NCBI GenBank assembly: GCA_937927675.1
Contig: CALBSG010000181.1
Coordinates: 1 to 32,666 of the forward strand
Direction: 5' to 3'
DNA: 32,666 bases
From: an uncultured Paracoccaceae bacterium
GTDB lineage: Bacteria; Pseudomonadota; Alphaproteobacteria; Rhodobacterales; Rhodobacteraceae
The notes under the pieces are model-generated. The model saw only the letters and a list, made by a program, of their open reading frames with translations. It made no database searches and was not told where the DNA came from. Positions 14,198 through 22,500 of the stretch are shown piece after piece; positions within the stretch are counted from its first letter, which is position 1; each line of letters begins with the position of its first letter. Made by a program: the position numbers and the translations under genes.

Positions 14198-17165
14198 TGC
14201 CCTTCTCCCCGTCCTTGTCATAGAACACCGGGTCCACCACCTTGGCCTTCACGGTGCCGCCGGTGATGGTGTTGAATTCAACCACATCGCCCAGACGGTC
14301 CATGCCGCCTTTGATAAGACCCATCGCAATACCCTTTTTCAGGGTCGGCGAATAATAGGTCGAGGTGACGCGGCCTTGGGTGTTCCGCTGGCCGTTGGCG
14401 TTATGGCCATCGGCGATGATGTAGCTGCCATCGGGAATGACCCCGCCCGTCAGCGTCTCGAAGCCAGCAAGTTTCCACCGATCCGGGCTTGCCAGATGGG
14501 TGCGCTCTTGCCCGCGCTTGCCCAGGTAATCCGCCTTCTTCTTGGAAATCGCCCAACCAAGGTTGAGATCCTGCGGAATGACCGTACCGTCGGTTTCGTC
14601 GCCAATCATGATAAAGCCCTTTTCGGCCCGCATGATGTGCATGGCTTCGGTGCCGTAAGGCATGACGCCGAACTCGGCCCCTGCGTCAATCAGCGCTTCC
14701 CAAAGGGCAAGGCCATGCGACGCCGGGGTGGCGATTTCGTAAGACAGTTCACCCGAGAACGAGATGCGATGCACCCGCACCGGCAGACCGCCCAGCGTGC
14801 CATCGGCAAAGGTCATGAAGGGCAGCGTTTCCTTGGAAACATCCATCCCACCCAGCTTTTCCAACACCTTGCGGGCATTGGGGCCAGCGACGGCGATCTG
14901 GGCGTATTCTTCGGTGACGTTGGCGGTGTAAACCTTCCAGTCCCACCATTCGCACTGCAACCAGTCTTCCATCCAACCATGGATACGGTCGGCGCCGCCG
15001 GTGGTGGTGTGGCACAGCCAGCTGTCTTCCGACAGGCGGATCACAACGCCGTCATCCGACAGGAAGCCCTGCTCGTTGCACATCAGACCGTAGCGGCACT
15101 TGCCGATGCCAAGGTTCGACATGACGTTGGTGTAAAGCATATCAAGGAACTTGCCCGCATCGGGGCCCTTGACGATGATTTTGCCAAGGGTCGAGGCGTC
15201 GAGCATGCCGACATTGGCCCGCGCGTTCAGAATCTCGCGGTTGACGGCCTGCTCGTGGTTTTCGCCTGCACGCGGATAGCAATAGGCCCGACGCCACAAG
15301 CCAACCGGCTCCAGATAGGCGTTATGGGCTTCGTGCCAGCCATGCATCGGCGATTTGCGCAAGGGTTGGAAGATCTCGCCGCGGCTTTCGCCCGCCAGCG
15401 CCCCAAAGGGAACCGGGGTATAGGGCGGACGGAAGGTGGTGGTGCCGACATTCGGGATTTTGTCGTTCAGCGCGCCAGCCAGAACAGCCAGACCGTTGAT
15501 GTTCGACAATTTGCCCTGATCGGTGGCCATGCCAAGCGTGGTGTAACGCTTGGTGTGTTCCACGCTCGTATAGCCTTCGCGCGCGGCCAGCTGAACGTCG
15601 GAAACCTTCACGTCGTTCTGGTAATCCAGCCACATCTTCATCTTCAGCGCCGGACCAGCGCCTTGCGGCATGATCCAGACCGCTTCCATCGCGGCCTCTT
15701 TCACTTCGGCTGCCTTCACGGCGGTGCCGCCCATCTGGGCTGCAACGTCCGCAAGCGCTGCCGCAGCCGACAGATTGCCATTGGCAGAGCCAACAACCGC
15801 AACCATGGCCGTGCCGTCCTGACCAGTCGGCGGACGGGCCGCGTCGGGGCGGAAATGCGCCTGAGCGTCATCCCAAGTCAGCTTGCCGCCACAATGGCTC
15901 CACAGATGAACCACCGGCGACCAGCCGCCCGACATGGCAACCGCGTCGCAAGCGATGTCTTCCAGAACGGCACCTTCGCCAGCCTGCAAGCCGATCGAAA
16001 CCCCGGTCACGCGCTTGCCGCCCTTGACCTTGACGATGGCTTTGCCAGCTTCGACGCGGATGCCCATGGCTTTTGCCTTGGCCGGCAGAGCGCCGAACAG
16101 GTTCGAGCGGGCATCGACGATCACCGGCACTTCAAGCCCTGCCTCTTTCAAGGCAATGGCGGTGCGGTAGGCGTCATCGTTGTTGGTCACGATCACCGTG
16201 CGGTCGCCGGGCGACACAGCAAAGTTCACGACATAATCACGCACCGCCGAGGCCAGCATCACGCCGGGAATGTCGTTGCCCGCAAAGGACAAGGGACGTT
16301 CAATGGCGCCTTGGGCCGAGATGATCTTGCCGGCACGAATACGCCACAGACGGTGACGCGGACGCCCGTCGCCGGGGGTATGGTCGGCAACCTTTTCGTC
16401 AGCCAGCACATAGCCGTGGTCATAAACCCCCGAAGCCATGGTGCGCAGGCGCAGCGTGACATTCGACAGTTTTTCAAGCGCTTGAACGGTTTCTTTCACC
16501 CAAGCGTCAGCAGCTTTGCCGTCGATCACATCGCCATCAACCGGCGCGCGGCCACCCCAATGAGCGGTCTGTTCGACAAGGATCACACGCTTGCCAGCCT
16601 GCCCCGCGACCAAAGCCGCCTGCAGACCCGCAATACCACCGCCAACGATGAACAGATCGCAGAAGGCATAGGCGTATTCGTAACGATCCACCTCGGGGCC
16701 TTGCGGCACTTTGCCAAGGCCGGCCGATTGGCGGACGATCGGTTCAAAGACATGTTTCCAAGCAAAGCGCGGGAACATGAAGGTCTTGTAGTAAAAACCA
16801 GCCGGCAGGAAGCGCGCAGCATAGTTGTTAACCACGCCCACGTCGAACTCAAGGCTCGGCCAGTGGTTTTGGCTGGTGGCGGTCAGACCGTCAAACAGCT
16901 CGGTCGTGGTGACGCGCTGGTTCGGTTCAAACCGGCCGCCCTCGCCCATGTTCACCAGGGCGTTCGGCTCTTCGGCGCCGCTCGCGACGATGCCGCGCGG
17001 GCGGTGATATTTGAACGAACGGCCCACCAGCATCTGGTCATTGGCCAGAAGCGAAGAAGCCAGCGTATCACCGGCAAAGCCCGCCATGCGCTTGCCGTTG
17101 AAGGTAAAGGACGCCTGACGGCTACGGTCGATCAGACGACCGCCTTTGGAAAGACGGGTGCTCAC
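14190..17165 (-). CDS. soxA: Sarcosine oxidase alpha subunit
   Basis: The 991-residue large subunit has the full-length layout of the family. The N-terminal domain begins RLSKGGRLIDRSRQASFTFNGKRMAGFAGDTLASSLLAN. A dinucleotide-binding motif follows (DLFIVGGGIAGLQAA, near residue 170), and the central domain contains GGWSPVVHLWSHCGGKL. The C-terminal GcvT-like folate-binding half includes ANVGMLDASTLGKIIVKGPDA and ISFSGELSYEIA. It accepts the methylene group on tetrahydrofolate and carries NAD. The start is a GTG at 17165 that overlaps the soxD stop as GTGA, an unusual but context-supported choice. The complementary strand is open for 1053 codons here. That is a codon-bias shadow. Confidence 0.96.
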   Translation of the reverse strand: MSTRLSKGGRLIDRSRQASFTFNGKRMAGFAGDTLASSLLANDQMLVGRSFKYHRPRGIVASGAEEPNALVNMGEGGRFEPNQRVTTTELFDGLTATSQNHWPSLEFDVGVVNNYAARFLPAGFYYKTFMFPRFAWKHVFEPIVRQSAGLGKVPQGPEVDRYEYAYAFCDLFIVGGGIAGLQAALVAGQAGKRVILVEQTAHWGGRAPVDGDVIDGKAADAWVKETVQALEKLSNVTLRLRTMASGVYDHGYVLADEKVADHTPGDGRPRHRLWRIRAGKIISAQGAIERPLSFAGNDIPGVMLASAVRDYVVNFAVSPGDRTVIVTNNDDAYRTAIALKEAGLEVPVIVDARSNLFGALPAKAKAMGIRVEAGKAIVKVKGGKRVTGVSIGLQAGEGAVLEDIACDAVAMSGGWSPVVHLWSHCGGKLTWDDAQAHFRPDAARPPTGQDGTAMVAVVGSANGNLSAAAALADVAAQMGGTAVKAAEVKEAAMEAVWIMPQGAGPALKMKMWLDYQNDVKVSDVQLAAREGYTSVEHTKRYTTLGMATDQGKLSNINGLAVLAGALNDKIPNVGTTTFRPPYTPVPFGALAGESRGEIFQPLRKSPMHGWHEAHNAYLEPVGLWRRAYCYPRAGENHEQAVNREILNARANVGMLDASTLGKIIVKGPDAGKFLDMLYTNVMSNLGIGKCRYGLMCNEQGFLSDDGVVIRLSEDSWLCHTTTGGADRIHGWMEDWLQCEWWDWKVYTANVTEEYAQIAVAGPNARKVLEKLGGMDVSKETLPFMTFADGTLGGLPVRVHRISFSGELSYEIATPASHGLALWEALIDAGAEFGVMPYGTEAMHIMRAEKGFIMIGDETDGTVIPQDLNLGWAISKKKADYLGKRGQERTHLASPDRWKLAGFETLTGGVIPDGSYIIADGHNANGQRNTQGRVTSTYYSPTLKKGIAMGLIKGGMDRLGDVVEFNTITGGTVKAKVVDPVFYDKDGEKGNA

Positions 17166-17485
17166 TTGTAGCCCTCCCAGTTGGGCCGCTTGGCCTTGAT
17201 CTTGGCCTGCAGATCAGCAGGCGGTTCGCTGGATTGGGCAGGATAGGTGCCGAACACTTCCAGCGTGGCGGTGCAGCGGGCGGCCAAGAACCATTTGCCG
17301 CAGCCATAGGCATGCCGCCAGCGTTCAAAATGCACGCCCTTGGGGTTTTTCCGCGCGAACATGTAGGCTTCGAATTCTTCCGGGGTCGCACCGGGGCCAA
17401 AGCGCTTCAGGTGCGCCTCGTAGCCGGGGGTCAACTCGGTCTCTTCGGCCTTCACGCCGCAGTAGGGGCATTCGAGGATCAGCAT
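17162..17485 (-). CDS. soxD: Sarcosine oxidase delta subunit
   Basis: The 107-residue delta subunit binds a structural zinc. The ligands are visible as C6 and C9 (ILECPYCGVK) plus H58 and C62 (WRHAYGCGKWF). These are the Cys3His positions typical of the family. The remaining hallmarks, EFEAYMFARKNPKGVHFERWRH and NWEGYK near the C-terminus, are also present. The length is typical. The gene lies 34 bases after soxB and overlaps soxA by 4 bases (GTGA). Stoichiometric translation coupling with the alpha subunit is likely. There is no realistic alternative identity. Confidence 0.95.
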   Translation of the reverse strand: MLILECPYCGVKAEETELTPGYEAHLKRFGPGATPEEFEAYMFARKNPKGVHFERWRHAYGCGKWFLAARCTATLEVFGTYPAQSSEPPADLQAKIKAKRPNWEGYK

Positions 17486-17519
17486 TTGATCTCTCCCATG
17501 AAATCAGGGTTTCCAGCCA

Positions 17520-18767
17520 TCAGTGCGCCACACCAGCAGCCACCGACTCGTCGATGAACTTGCCTTCCTTGAAGCGCCACATGCTGAATTCTTCCGCCAA
17601 GGCCCCGGGCTCGCCCTTGGCCATCAGTTCTGCCATCGCCCAGCCCGAACCGGGGATCGCCTTGAACCCGCCGGTGCCCCAGCCGCAGTTAAAGAAGCAA
17701 TTGCCAAGCGGGGTTTTCGAGATGATGGGCGAACGGTCGCCGGTCATGTCGACGATCCCGCCCCACTGACGCAGCATCTTCAGACGGCTGATCATCGGGA
17801 AGGTTTCGATCAGCGCGCGCAGGGTTTCTTCCACATGGTGGAACGACCCGCGCTGGGTGAAGTTGTTGAACCCGTCGGTGCCGCCGCCGATGACCATCTC
17901 GCCCTTGTCGGACTGGCTCATGTAACCATGCACCGTGTTGGCCATCACGACCACATCCATGCAAGGCTTGATCGGCTCGGACACCAGCGCTTGCAGCGCC
18001 ACCGCTTCGATCGGCAGACGGAAACCTGCCATTTCGGCAAGCTGGCCCGAATGACCGGCAACGACAACGCCCAGCTTCTTACAACCGATGAAGCCCTTGG
18101 TCGTTTCCACGCCCTTGACGACACCGCCCTCTTGGCGAACGGCGGTCACTTCGGTTTGCTGGATGATGTCCATCCCCATTGCCGAACAGGCGCGGGCATA
18201 GCCCCACGCCACGGCGTCATGGCGACCGGTGCCGCCGCGCGGCTGATAGAGCGCGCCCAGAACCGGGTAGCGCGGGCCGTCGATGTTGATGATCGGCACC
18301 AACTCTTTGACCTTGGCGGGCGAGATATATTCCGTCGTCACGCCTTGCAGCATGTTGGCATGCACCGTGCGCAGATAGCCGCGCACCTCGTGGTGGGTTT
18401 GCGCCAGCATCAACAACCCGCGCGGGCTGAACATGACGTTATAGTTCAGATCTTGGCTCAGACCTTCGTAAAGCTGCAGCGCCTTGTCATAGATCGCGGC
18501 CGAAGGATCTTGCAGATAGTTCGAGCGGATGATCGTGGTGTTCCGCCCGGTGTTACCACCGCCGAGCCACCCTTTTTCGATGATCGCCACGTTTTTGATG
18601 CCGTGGTTCTTGCCCAGATAATAGGCGGTCGCCAGACCATGCCCACCGGCACCCACGATGATGACATCGTATTCCTTCTTCGGTGCAGGAGAGGCCCAAG
18701 CCTTTTCCCAACCGAGGTGATAGTTCATCGCCTGCTTGGCGATGGCAAAGACCGAATAGCGTTTCAT
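17520..18767 (-). CDS. soxB: Sarcosine oxidase beta subunit
   Basis: The 415-residue flavin-binding beta subunit has an N-terminal Rossmann dinucleotide motif (DVIIVGAGGHGLATAYYLG, about 34-52) and ends with the DAO-family pattern GTGGFKAIPGSGWAMAELM. A histidine in GGTGRHDAVAWGYARA (H183) is a plausible candidate for the flavin-linking residue of the family. I cannot confirm that without alignment. The ATG at 18767 starts the standard MKRYSVFAIAKQAMNYHLGWEKAW and is preferred to the in-frame extension to 18869. It is the first gene of soxBDAG. The 197-base gap to ccmI (18768-18964) must hold two divergent promoters. I saw no convincing boxes in it. No glyA or folate genes accompany this operon in the window. 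Confidence 0.95.
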   Translation of the reverse strand: MKRYSVFAIAKQAMNYHLGWEKAWASPAPKKEYDVIIVGAGGHGLATAYYLGKNHGIKNVAIIEKGWLGGGNTGRNTTIIRSNYLQDPSAAIYDKALQLYEGLSQDLNYNVMFSPRGLLMLAQTHHEVRGYLRTVHANMLQGVTTEYISPAKVKELVPIINIDGPRYPVLGALYQPRGGTGRHDAVAWGYARACSAMGMDIIQQTEVTAVRQEGGVVKGVETTKGFIGCKKLGVVVAGHSGQLAEMAGFRLPIEAVALQALVSEPIKPCMDVVVMANTVHGYMSQSDKGEMVIGGGTDGFNNFTQRGSFHHVEETLRALIETFPMISRLKMLRQWGGIVDMTGDRSPIISKTPLGNCFFNCGWGTGGFKAIPGSGWAMAELMAKGEPGALAEEFSMWRFKEGKFIDESVAAGVAH

Positions 18768-18964
18768 TGGGAGGCCCCTTTGCGTCTTTTGCGCTTGTCC
18801 GCTGAAACGTTGGTTTAACCCTTCCCGCCAGCGGCACAATCGGGAAAATAACGACATCCAACGACGCAATTGGCGCTGCGGCCGCTTGGCCTCTTTTGTG
18901 GGCGGGGCGAAAGGGCTAGAGGAGAGGGGAATTTGGCGGCAGGTCGGCTGGGAGTCTGGGCAGG

Positions 18965-20179
18965 ATGATGATGGATCAATGGCTCTTTTGGGCGATTGCC
19001 ACGGCTTTGGTCGCGGCGGTCACGCTCATCCTTGTGCAGGCGCTGCGGCATGCAGCCGCTGGACGGGGCGAACATCCCGATCTGAAGGTCTATCGCGACC
19101 AACTGGCCGAGGTGGACCGCGATCTGGCGCGCGGCACCCTTGCGCCGGAGGAAGGCCAGCGGTTGCGGGTCGAAGTCGCCCGCCGCCTGCTGGAGGCGGA
19201 TCGCACGCTGAAAGCAGCCAAAACCCCCGGCGCTCAGGGAAATCTGCTTTGGGCGGGCGCGCTTCTGGCGGTGGTCTTGGGCGGCACGCTATGGCTTTAC
19301 AGCAGGCTCGGCGCACCGGGATATGCTGATCTTCCTCTGGCGTTGCGCCTTGATATCGCGACGGAAAACTACAAATCACGCCCCGATCAGGCGGCGGCGG
19401 TTGCGGCCATGCCCCCGGCCCCAAAACCACAACCCAGCCCCGAATTCGCGACCCTGATGGACAAGCTGCGCGCCGCTGTGGCGGCCCGGCCGGATGACGC
19501 CAAGGGGCTGGAACTCTTGGCCCGCAACGAAACCGTGCTTGGCAATTACGAGGCGGCACTGACCGCACAGGCCAAGTTGATCGAGGTCTTGGGCAAAGCC
19601 GCCAGCTCCGACCAGCTGCTGATGATGGCCCATATCCTGATCGCCGAAGCTGGGGGCTATGTCTCGCCCGAGGCCGAAGCTTGGATCGTGCAGGTTCTGG
19701 AACAAGACCCGAAACACCCGATGGCCCGCTATCTGTCGGGATTGATGTTCGCGCAGGTTGGTCGGCCGGATCAGGCCTTTGCGCTGTGGCAACCCTTGCT
19801 GACCGAAGGGCCGACCGATGCGCCTTGGCAGGTGGCTATTCGCGCCGACATTCAGGACGTCGCTGATCAGGCCGGCATCAAATTTTCCCTGCCCGAGACA
19901 AAAGGCCCGTCGATGGCCGACATTCAGGCCGCAGGCGAGATGACCGCCGAAGACCGCCAAGCGATGATCGAGGGCATGGTCGGCCAGCTTGAGGGCCGCC
20001 TGTTGTCCGAAGGCGGTCCGGTGGAAGATTGGGTCAAGCTGATGGGCGCCTTGGGTGTACTGGGCCAGCCTGACCGCGCCAAAGCCGCCCTTGCCGCCGC
20101 CGAAAAGGCGCTTGCGGCCGACCCCGCCGGTTTGGCGCAGGTGCGCACGGCGGCCGAAGGCGCGGGGGTTGCCCCATGA
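18965..20179 (+). CDS. ccmI: c-type cytochrome biogenesis protein CcmI
   Basis: A 404-residue haem-lyase subunit. The first membrane helix is at about residues 6-27 (LFWAIATALVAAVTLILVQAL). A cytoplasmic coiled segment follows (HPDLKVYRDQLAEVDRDLARGTL). A second helix at about 93-112 leads to a periplasmic TPR domain (AARPDDAKGLELLARNETVLGNYEAALTAQ and later repeats). CcmI chaperones apocytochrome c to the haem ligation complex CcmFH. Three ATG codons stand in a row (18965, 18968, 18971) after GGGCAGG, so the start is uncertain by one or two codons. The C-terminal TPR extension (GMVGQLEGRLLSEGG) is typical of alphaproteobacteria. It overlaps ruvX by 4 bases, forming an operon with two unrelated genes. 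Confidence 0.93.
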   Translation: MMMDQWLFWAIATALVAAVTLILVQALRHAAAGRGEHPDLKVYRDQLAEVDRDLARGTLAPEEGQRLRVEVARRLLEADRTLKAAKTPGAQGNLLWAGALLAVVLGGTLWLYSRLGAPGYADLPLALRLDIATENYKSRPDQAAAVAAMPPAPKPQPSPEFATLMDKLRAAVAARPDDAKGLELLARNETVLGNYEAALTAQAKLIEVLGKAASSDQLLMMAHILIAEAGGYVSPEAEAWIVQVLEQDPKHPMARYLSGLMFAQVGRPDQAFALWQPLLTEGPTDAPWQVAIRADIQDVADQAGIKFSLPETKGPSMADIQAAGEMTAEDRQAMIEGMVGQLEGRLLSEGGPVEDWVKLMGALGVLGQPDRAKAALAAAEKALAADPAGLAQVRTAAEGAGVAP

Positions 20180-20649
20180 TCTTGACCGATATTGCCGAAT
20201 TCGCCGCCCTGTTGCCGCCCTATCGCGCCATTCTGGGCCTTGATCTGGGCGACAAGACCATCGGCGTCGCGGTATCCGACCTTAGCCGCACCGTCGGCAC
20301 CCCGACCGAGGTGATCCGGCGCGAGAAATTCACGCTGGATGCGCAGCGTTTGTTGGCGATTGTCGCAACGAAGCAGGCGGCGGGGTTGATCCTTGGCCTA
20401 CCACTGAACATGGATGGATCGGAAGGGCCGCGCGTGCAATCTACGCGCGCCTTTGCCCGCAATCTGGAAAAACTGACGGCGCTGCCGATCACCTTTTGGG
20501 ATGAGCGTTTGTCCACTGTCGCCGCAGAACGCGCGCTGCTCGAGGCGGATACGTCGCGCAAACGTCGCAAAGAGGTGATCGATCAGGTCGCCGCCGGGTA
20601 TATCTTGCAAGGCGCACTGGACCGCATGGGGATGATGGGGCCGCGATGA
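20176..20649 (+). CDS. ruvX: Putative Holliday junction resolvase / pre-16S rRNA nuclease (YqgF family)
   Basis: The 157-residue RNase H-fold nuclease has the family catalytic acids: D in ILGLDLGDKTIGVAVSD, E in GLILGLPLNMDGSEGPR, and D in ITFWDERLST. Family members process 16S rRNA 5' ends and were first described as Holliday junction resolvases. The ATG overlaps the ccmI stop (ATGA), and its own stop overlaps the next gene in the same way. The length is normal, and the N-terminal extension (MILTDIAEFAALLPPYR) is typical of Rhodobacteraceae. It belongs to the ccmI-ruvX-DUF1289 transcription unit. Confidence 0.93.
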   Translation: MILTDIAEFAALLPPYRAILGLDLGDKTIGVAVSDLSRTVGTPTEVIRREKFTLDAQRLLAIVATKQAAGLILGLPLNMDGSEGPRVQSTRAFARNLEKLTALPITFWDERLSTVAAERALLEADTSRKRRKEVIDQVAAGYILQGALDRMGMMGPR

Positions 20650-20876
20650 ACGACGACATCTGGAAACGTTCCGAAATCGACAGCCCTTGCGTGAAGATCT
20701 GCGTCGTGCACCCCGAAGCACGGCTCTGCGTAGGGTGCCTGCGCTCCATCGATGAAATCGGCAGCTGGTCGCGCAAGACGCCAGAGGAACGCCGCAGCAT
20801 CATGGCAGACCTGCCGGGCCGTTCTGCACAACTGACCAAAAGGCGCGGCGGCCGCATGGGCCGCACACCCGGTTAA
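20646..20876 (+). CDS. DUF1289 small cysteine-rich protein
   Basis: The 76-residue protein has four cysteines in the DUF1289 pattern: C15-x3-C19 (SPCVKIC) and C28-x2-C31 (LCVGCLRS). These probably bind a metal or iron-sulfur centre. A WSRKTPEERRSIM segment and a basic tail follow. It overlaps ruvX by 4 bases and ends the unit, 20 bases before the convergent dioxygenase gene. The function of the family is not established. Some members have been proposed to assist in oxidative processes. No terminator hairpin is clear at its end. Confidence 0.9.
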   Translation: MNDDIWKRSEIDSPCVKICVVHPEARLCVGCLRSIDEIGSWSRKTPEERRSIMADLPGRSAQLTKRRGGRMGRTPG

Positions 20877-20895
20877 GACCGTCGGGCTAAGACAT

Positions 20896-21630
20896 TCAAG
20901 GCGCTGTAACCCACGCTGCGACAGACGACATCAGGGGACGGAAATAGGCCACGATCCGGCCTTCTGGCGGGGCGCTGGCGCCTTCTGCCCAAGGGGCGAC
21001 GCCATGAATCAAATGGCGGTGCAGCACCACAGCCTCTCCCGGCACGCCGGGAAGTTCTAGCCGGTTGCAGGTCCGAAACACCTCGGCACGGGCGGCTTGA
21101 TAGGCCTCGGTGATATCGACATCGCCCCATGTTTCAGGGGCCTGTTCGGCAAAAGCCCGCGACAGCGCGGCCTGCATCACCAGATGGCTGCCCTCCCACA
21201 CCACCAAAGGGGATGCGTCCGAGGCCGTCAGCGGCAAGCCCAAAATCCACGCATGCGGCTCTTTCACCATGCGCCGCTTTTCGGGGCCAACTGCCAAAAG
21301 CCCGTCCAGATGGGCCGAGGAGCGGCGCAGACGAAAGCCATAGGCGGCCTCTGTCTCTTGCGCTGAGGGTTGCGGATAGCCCGGATAGACGGTGGACAGC
21401 TGCGCGCGGTGCAAGGGCTGCGGTTGCAGGCCCAACACCTCCCAAGGCAGGGGAACACCGCCGACGGCGCCCTGCGGATCATTGGGCAACAGATCCAGCC
21501 CAACCGCCCAAGTGCCCCCACAGCGCAACGGATCGTCACTTTCACAAAGCGCTTTTATTGCAATTGGATGCGCGGCATTGCTCCATTCTTGGATGAGCTT
21601 TGAAAAGCCGATTTTACGCCAGCCCGTCAT
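20896..21630 (-). CDS. PhyH-like Fe(II)/2-oxoglutarate dioxygenase, candidate
   Basis: This 244-residue protein is not one I can name. It shows an HxD pair (H107, D109 in SSAHLDGLLAVG) and a distal histidine H209 in LHRHLIHGVAP. A later arginine in GRIVAYFRP gives the arrangement expected for a 2-oxoglutarate-dependent dioxygenase of the phytanoyl-CoA hydroxylase type. PLVVWEGSHLVMQ fits the same fold. The ATG at 21630 overlaps the TauE-like gene stop (ATGA) and fixes the start. It is the last gene of a dusA-tauE-dioxygenase run on the minus strand. The substrate is unknown. The overlap with a TauE/SafE permease may hint at an organosulfur or small organic substrate, but this is inference. 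Confidence 0.7.
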   Translation of the reverse strand: MTGWRKIGFSKLIQEWSNAAHPIAIKALCESDDPLRCGGTWAVGLDLLPNDPQGAVGGVPLPWEVLGLQPQPLHRAQLSTVYPGYPQPSAQETEAAYGFRLRRSSAHLDGLLAVGPEKRRMVKEPHAWILGLPLTASDASPLVVWEGSHLVMQAALSRAFAEQAPETWGDVDITEAYQAARAEVFRTCNRLELPGVPGEAVVLHRHLIHGVAPWAEGASAPPEGRIVAYFRPLMSSVAAWVTAP

Positions 21631-22451
21631 CCCAGAACCACCTTGCGCAGCATGTTCAGCGCCACCAATGTCAAAAACACCGCGAAGGCACGTTTCAGCG
21701 GTTTTGGGTTCATCTGATGGGCCAGCGCCACGCCCCACGGTGTGGTGACAAGGGTTGATCCGATCACGATGGCAAAGGCCGGCAGGTTGACCGCCCCAAT
21801 GGTCAAGGGCGGTGCACCCGCCACCGGCATCAACAGAAACCCGATCACCGCAGGCACGGCGATCAGGATGCCAAAGCCCGACGCGGTGCCGACAGCCCGA
21901 TGAATGGGCATGGAAAACAGCGACATCAAGGGCACGCCAAAGGTGCCGCCACCAATTCCCATCAGCGCCGAGAAAAAGCCCACCACCGACGACAGCAGCC
22001 CTGCCCCCGCCACACCCGGCATATCCTCACCCAGCCGCCAATGATCGCGGCCAAAGGCCATATACAGCCCCGCAAGCCCGGCCAGCGCCCCAAACACCGC
22101 CTGCAAGACCACCGATTTCACCTGCATCGCCACCAAAACCCCAAGCGCCGCCCCGATCACCAGCCCCGGCCCCCAGCGCCGCAGCACCTGCCAATCCACC
22201 GCCCCTTTGCGGTGGTGGCCATTGACCGAACGGATCGAGGTGACAACGATGGTCGCCAAAGAGGTGCCGACGCAAATCTGCATCAAATGATCGCCGCCAT
22301 ATCCAAGGCTTTGAAAGGCATAAAAAAACGCGGGCACCAGAACAATGCCGCCGCCGACGCCCAAAAGCCCGCCGACCACACCGGCAATGCCGCCGATCAA
22401 CACCAGCACCACCGCCATCGGCAGAAGCGAAACAAAATCAGCCGGCATCAT
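21627..22451 (-). CDS. TauE/SafE-family membrane transporter
   Basis: The 274-residue integral membrane protein has about eight helices. It carries the two glycine-rich repeats of the TauE/SafE family: GVVGGLLGVGGGIVLVPAFF near the N-terminus and SALMGIGGGTFGVPLMS in the middle. The family exports sulfite, sulfoacetate or related anions, or carries other small organic ions. Two ATG codons (22451, 22448) follow a GAAAGGA site, so the start is certain within one codon. It lies 49 bases after dusA and is coupled by overlap to the dioxygenase gene. The specific substrate cannot be read from sequence. Confidence 0.9.
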   Translation of the reverse strand: MMPADFVSLLPMAVVLVLIGGIAGVVGGLLGVGGGIVLVPAFFYAFQSLGYGGDHLMQICVGTSLATIVVTSIRSVNGHHRKGAVDWQVLRRWGPGLVIGAALGVLVAMQVKSVVLQAVFGALAGLAGLYMAFGRDHWRLGEDMPGVAGAGLLSSVVGFFSALMGIGGGTFGVPLMSLFSMPIHRAVGTASGFGILIAVPAVIGFLLMPVAGAPPLTIGAVNLPAFAIVIGSTLVTTPWGVALAHQMNPKPLKRAFAVFLTLVALNMLRKVVLG

Positions 22452-22500
22452 GCATCCTTTCGCAGCTTTGCCGGCAAGGTGCGCGCAGGCGCTGGCAGCG

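Noticed and set aside
14010..17171. A 1053-codon open frame on the plus strand opposite soxA
   Set aside because: It mirrors soxA codon for codon and has no recognisable domain. In high-GC genes the antisense frame often stays open, so this is a shadow.
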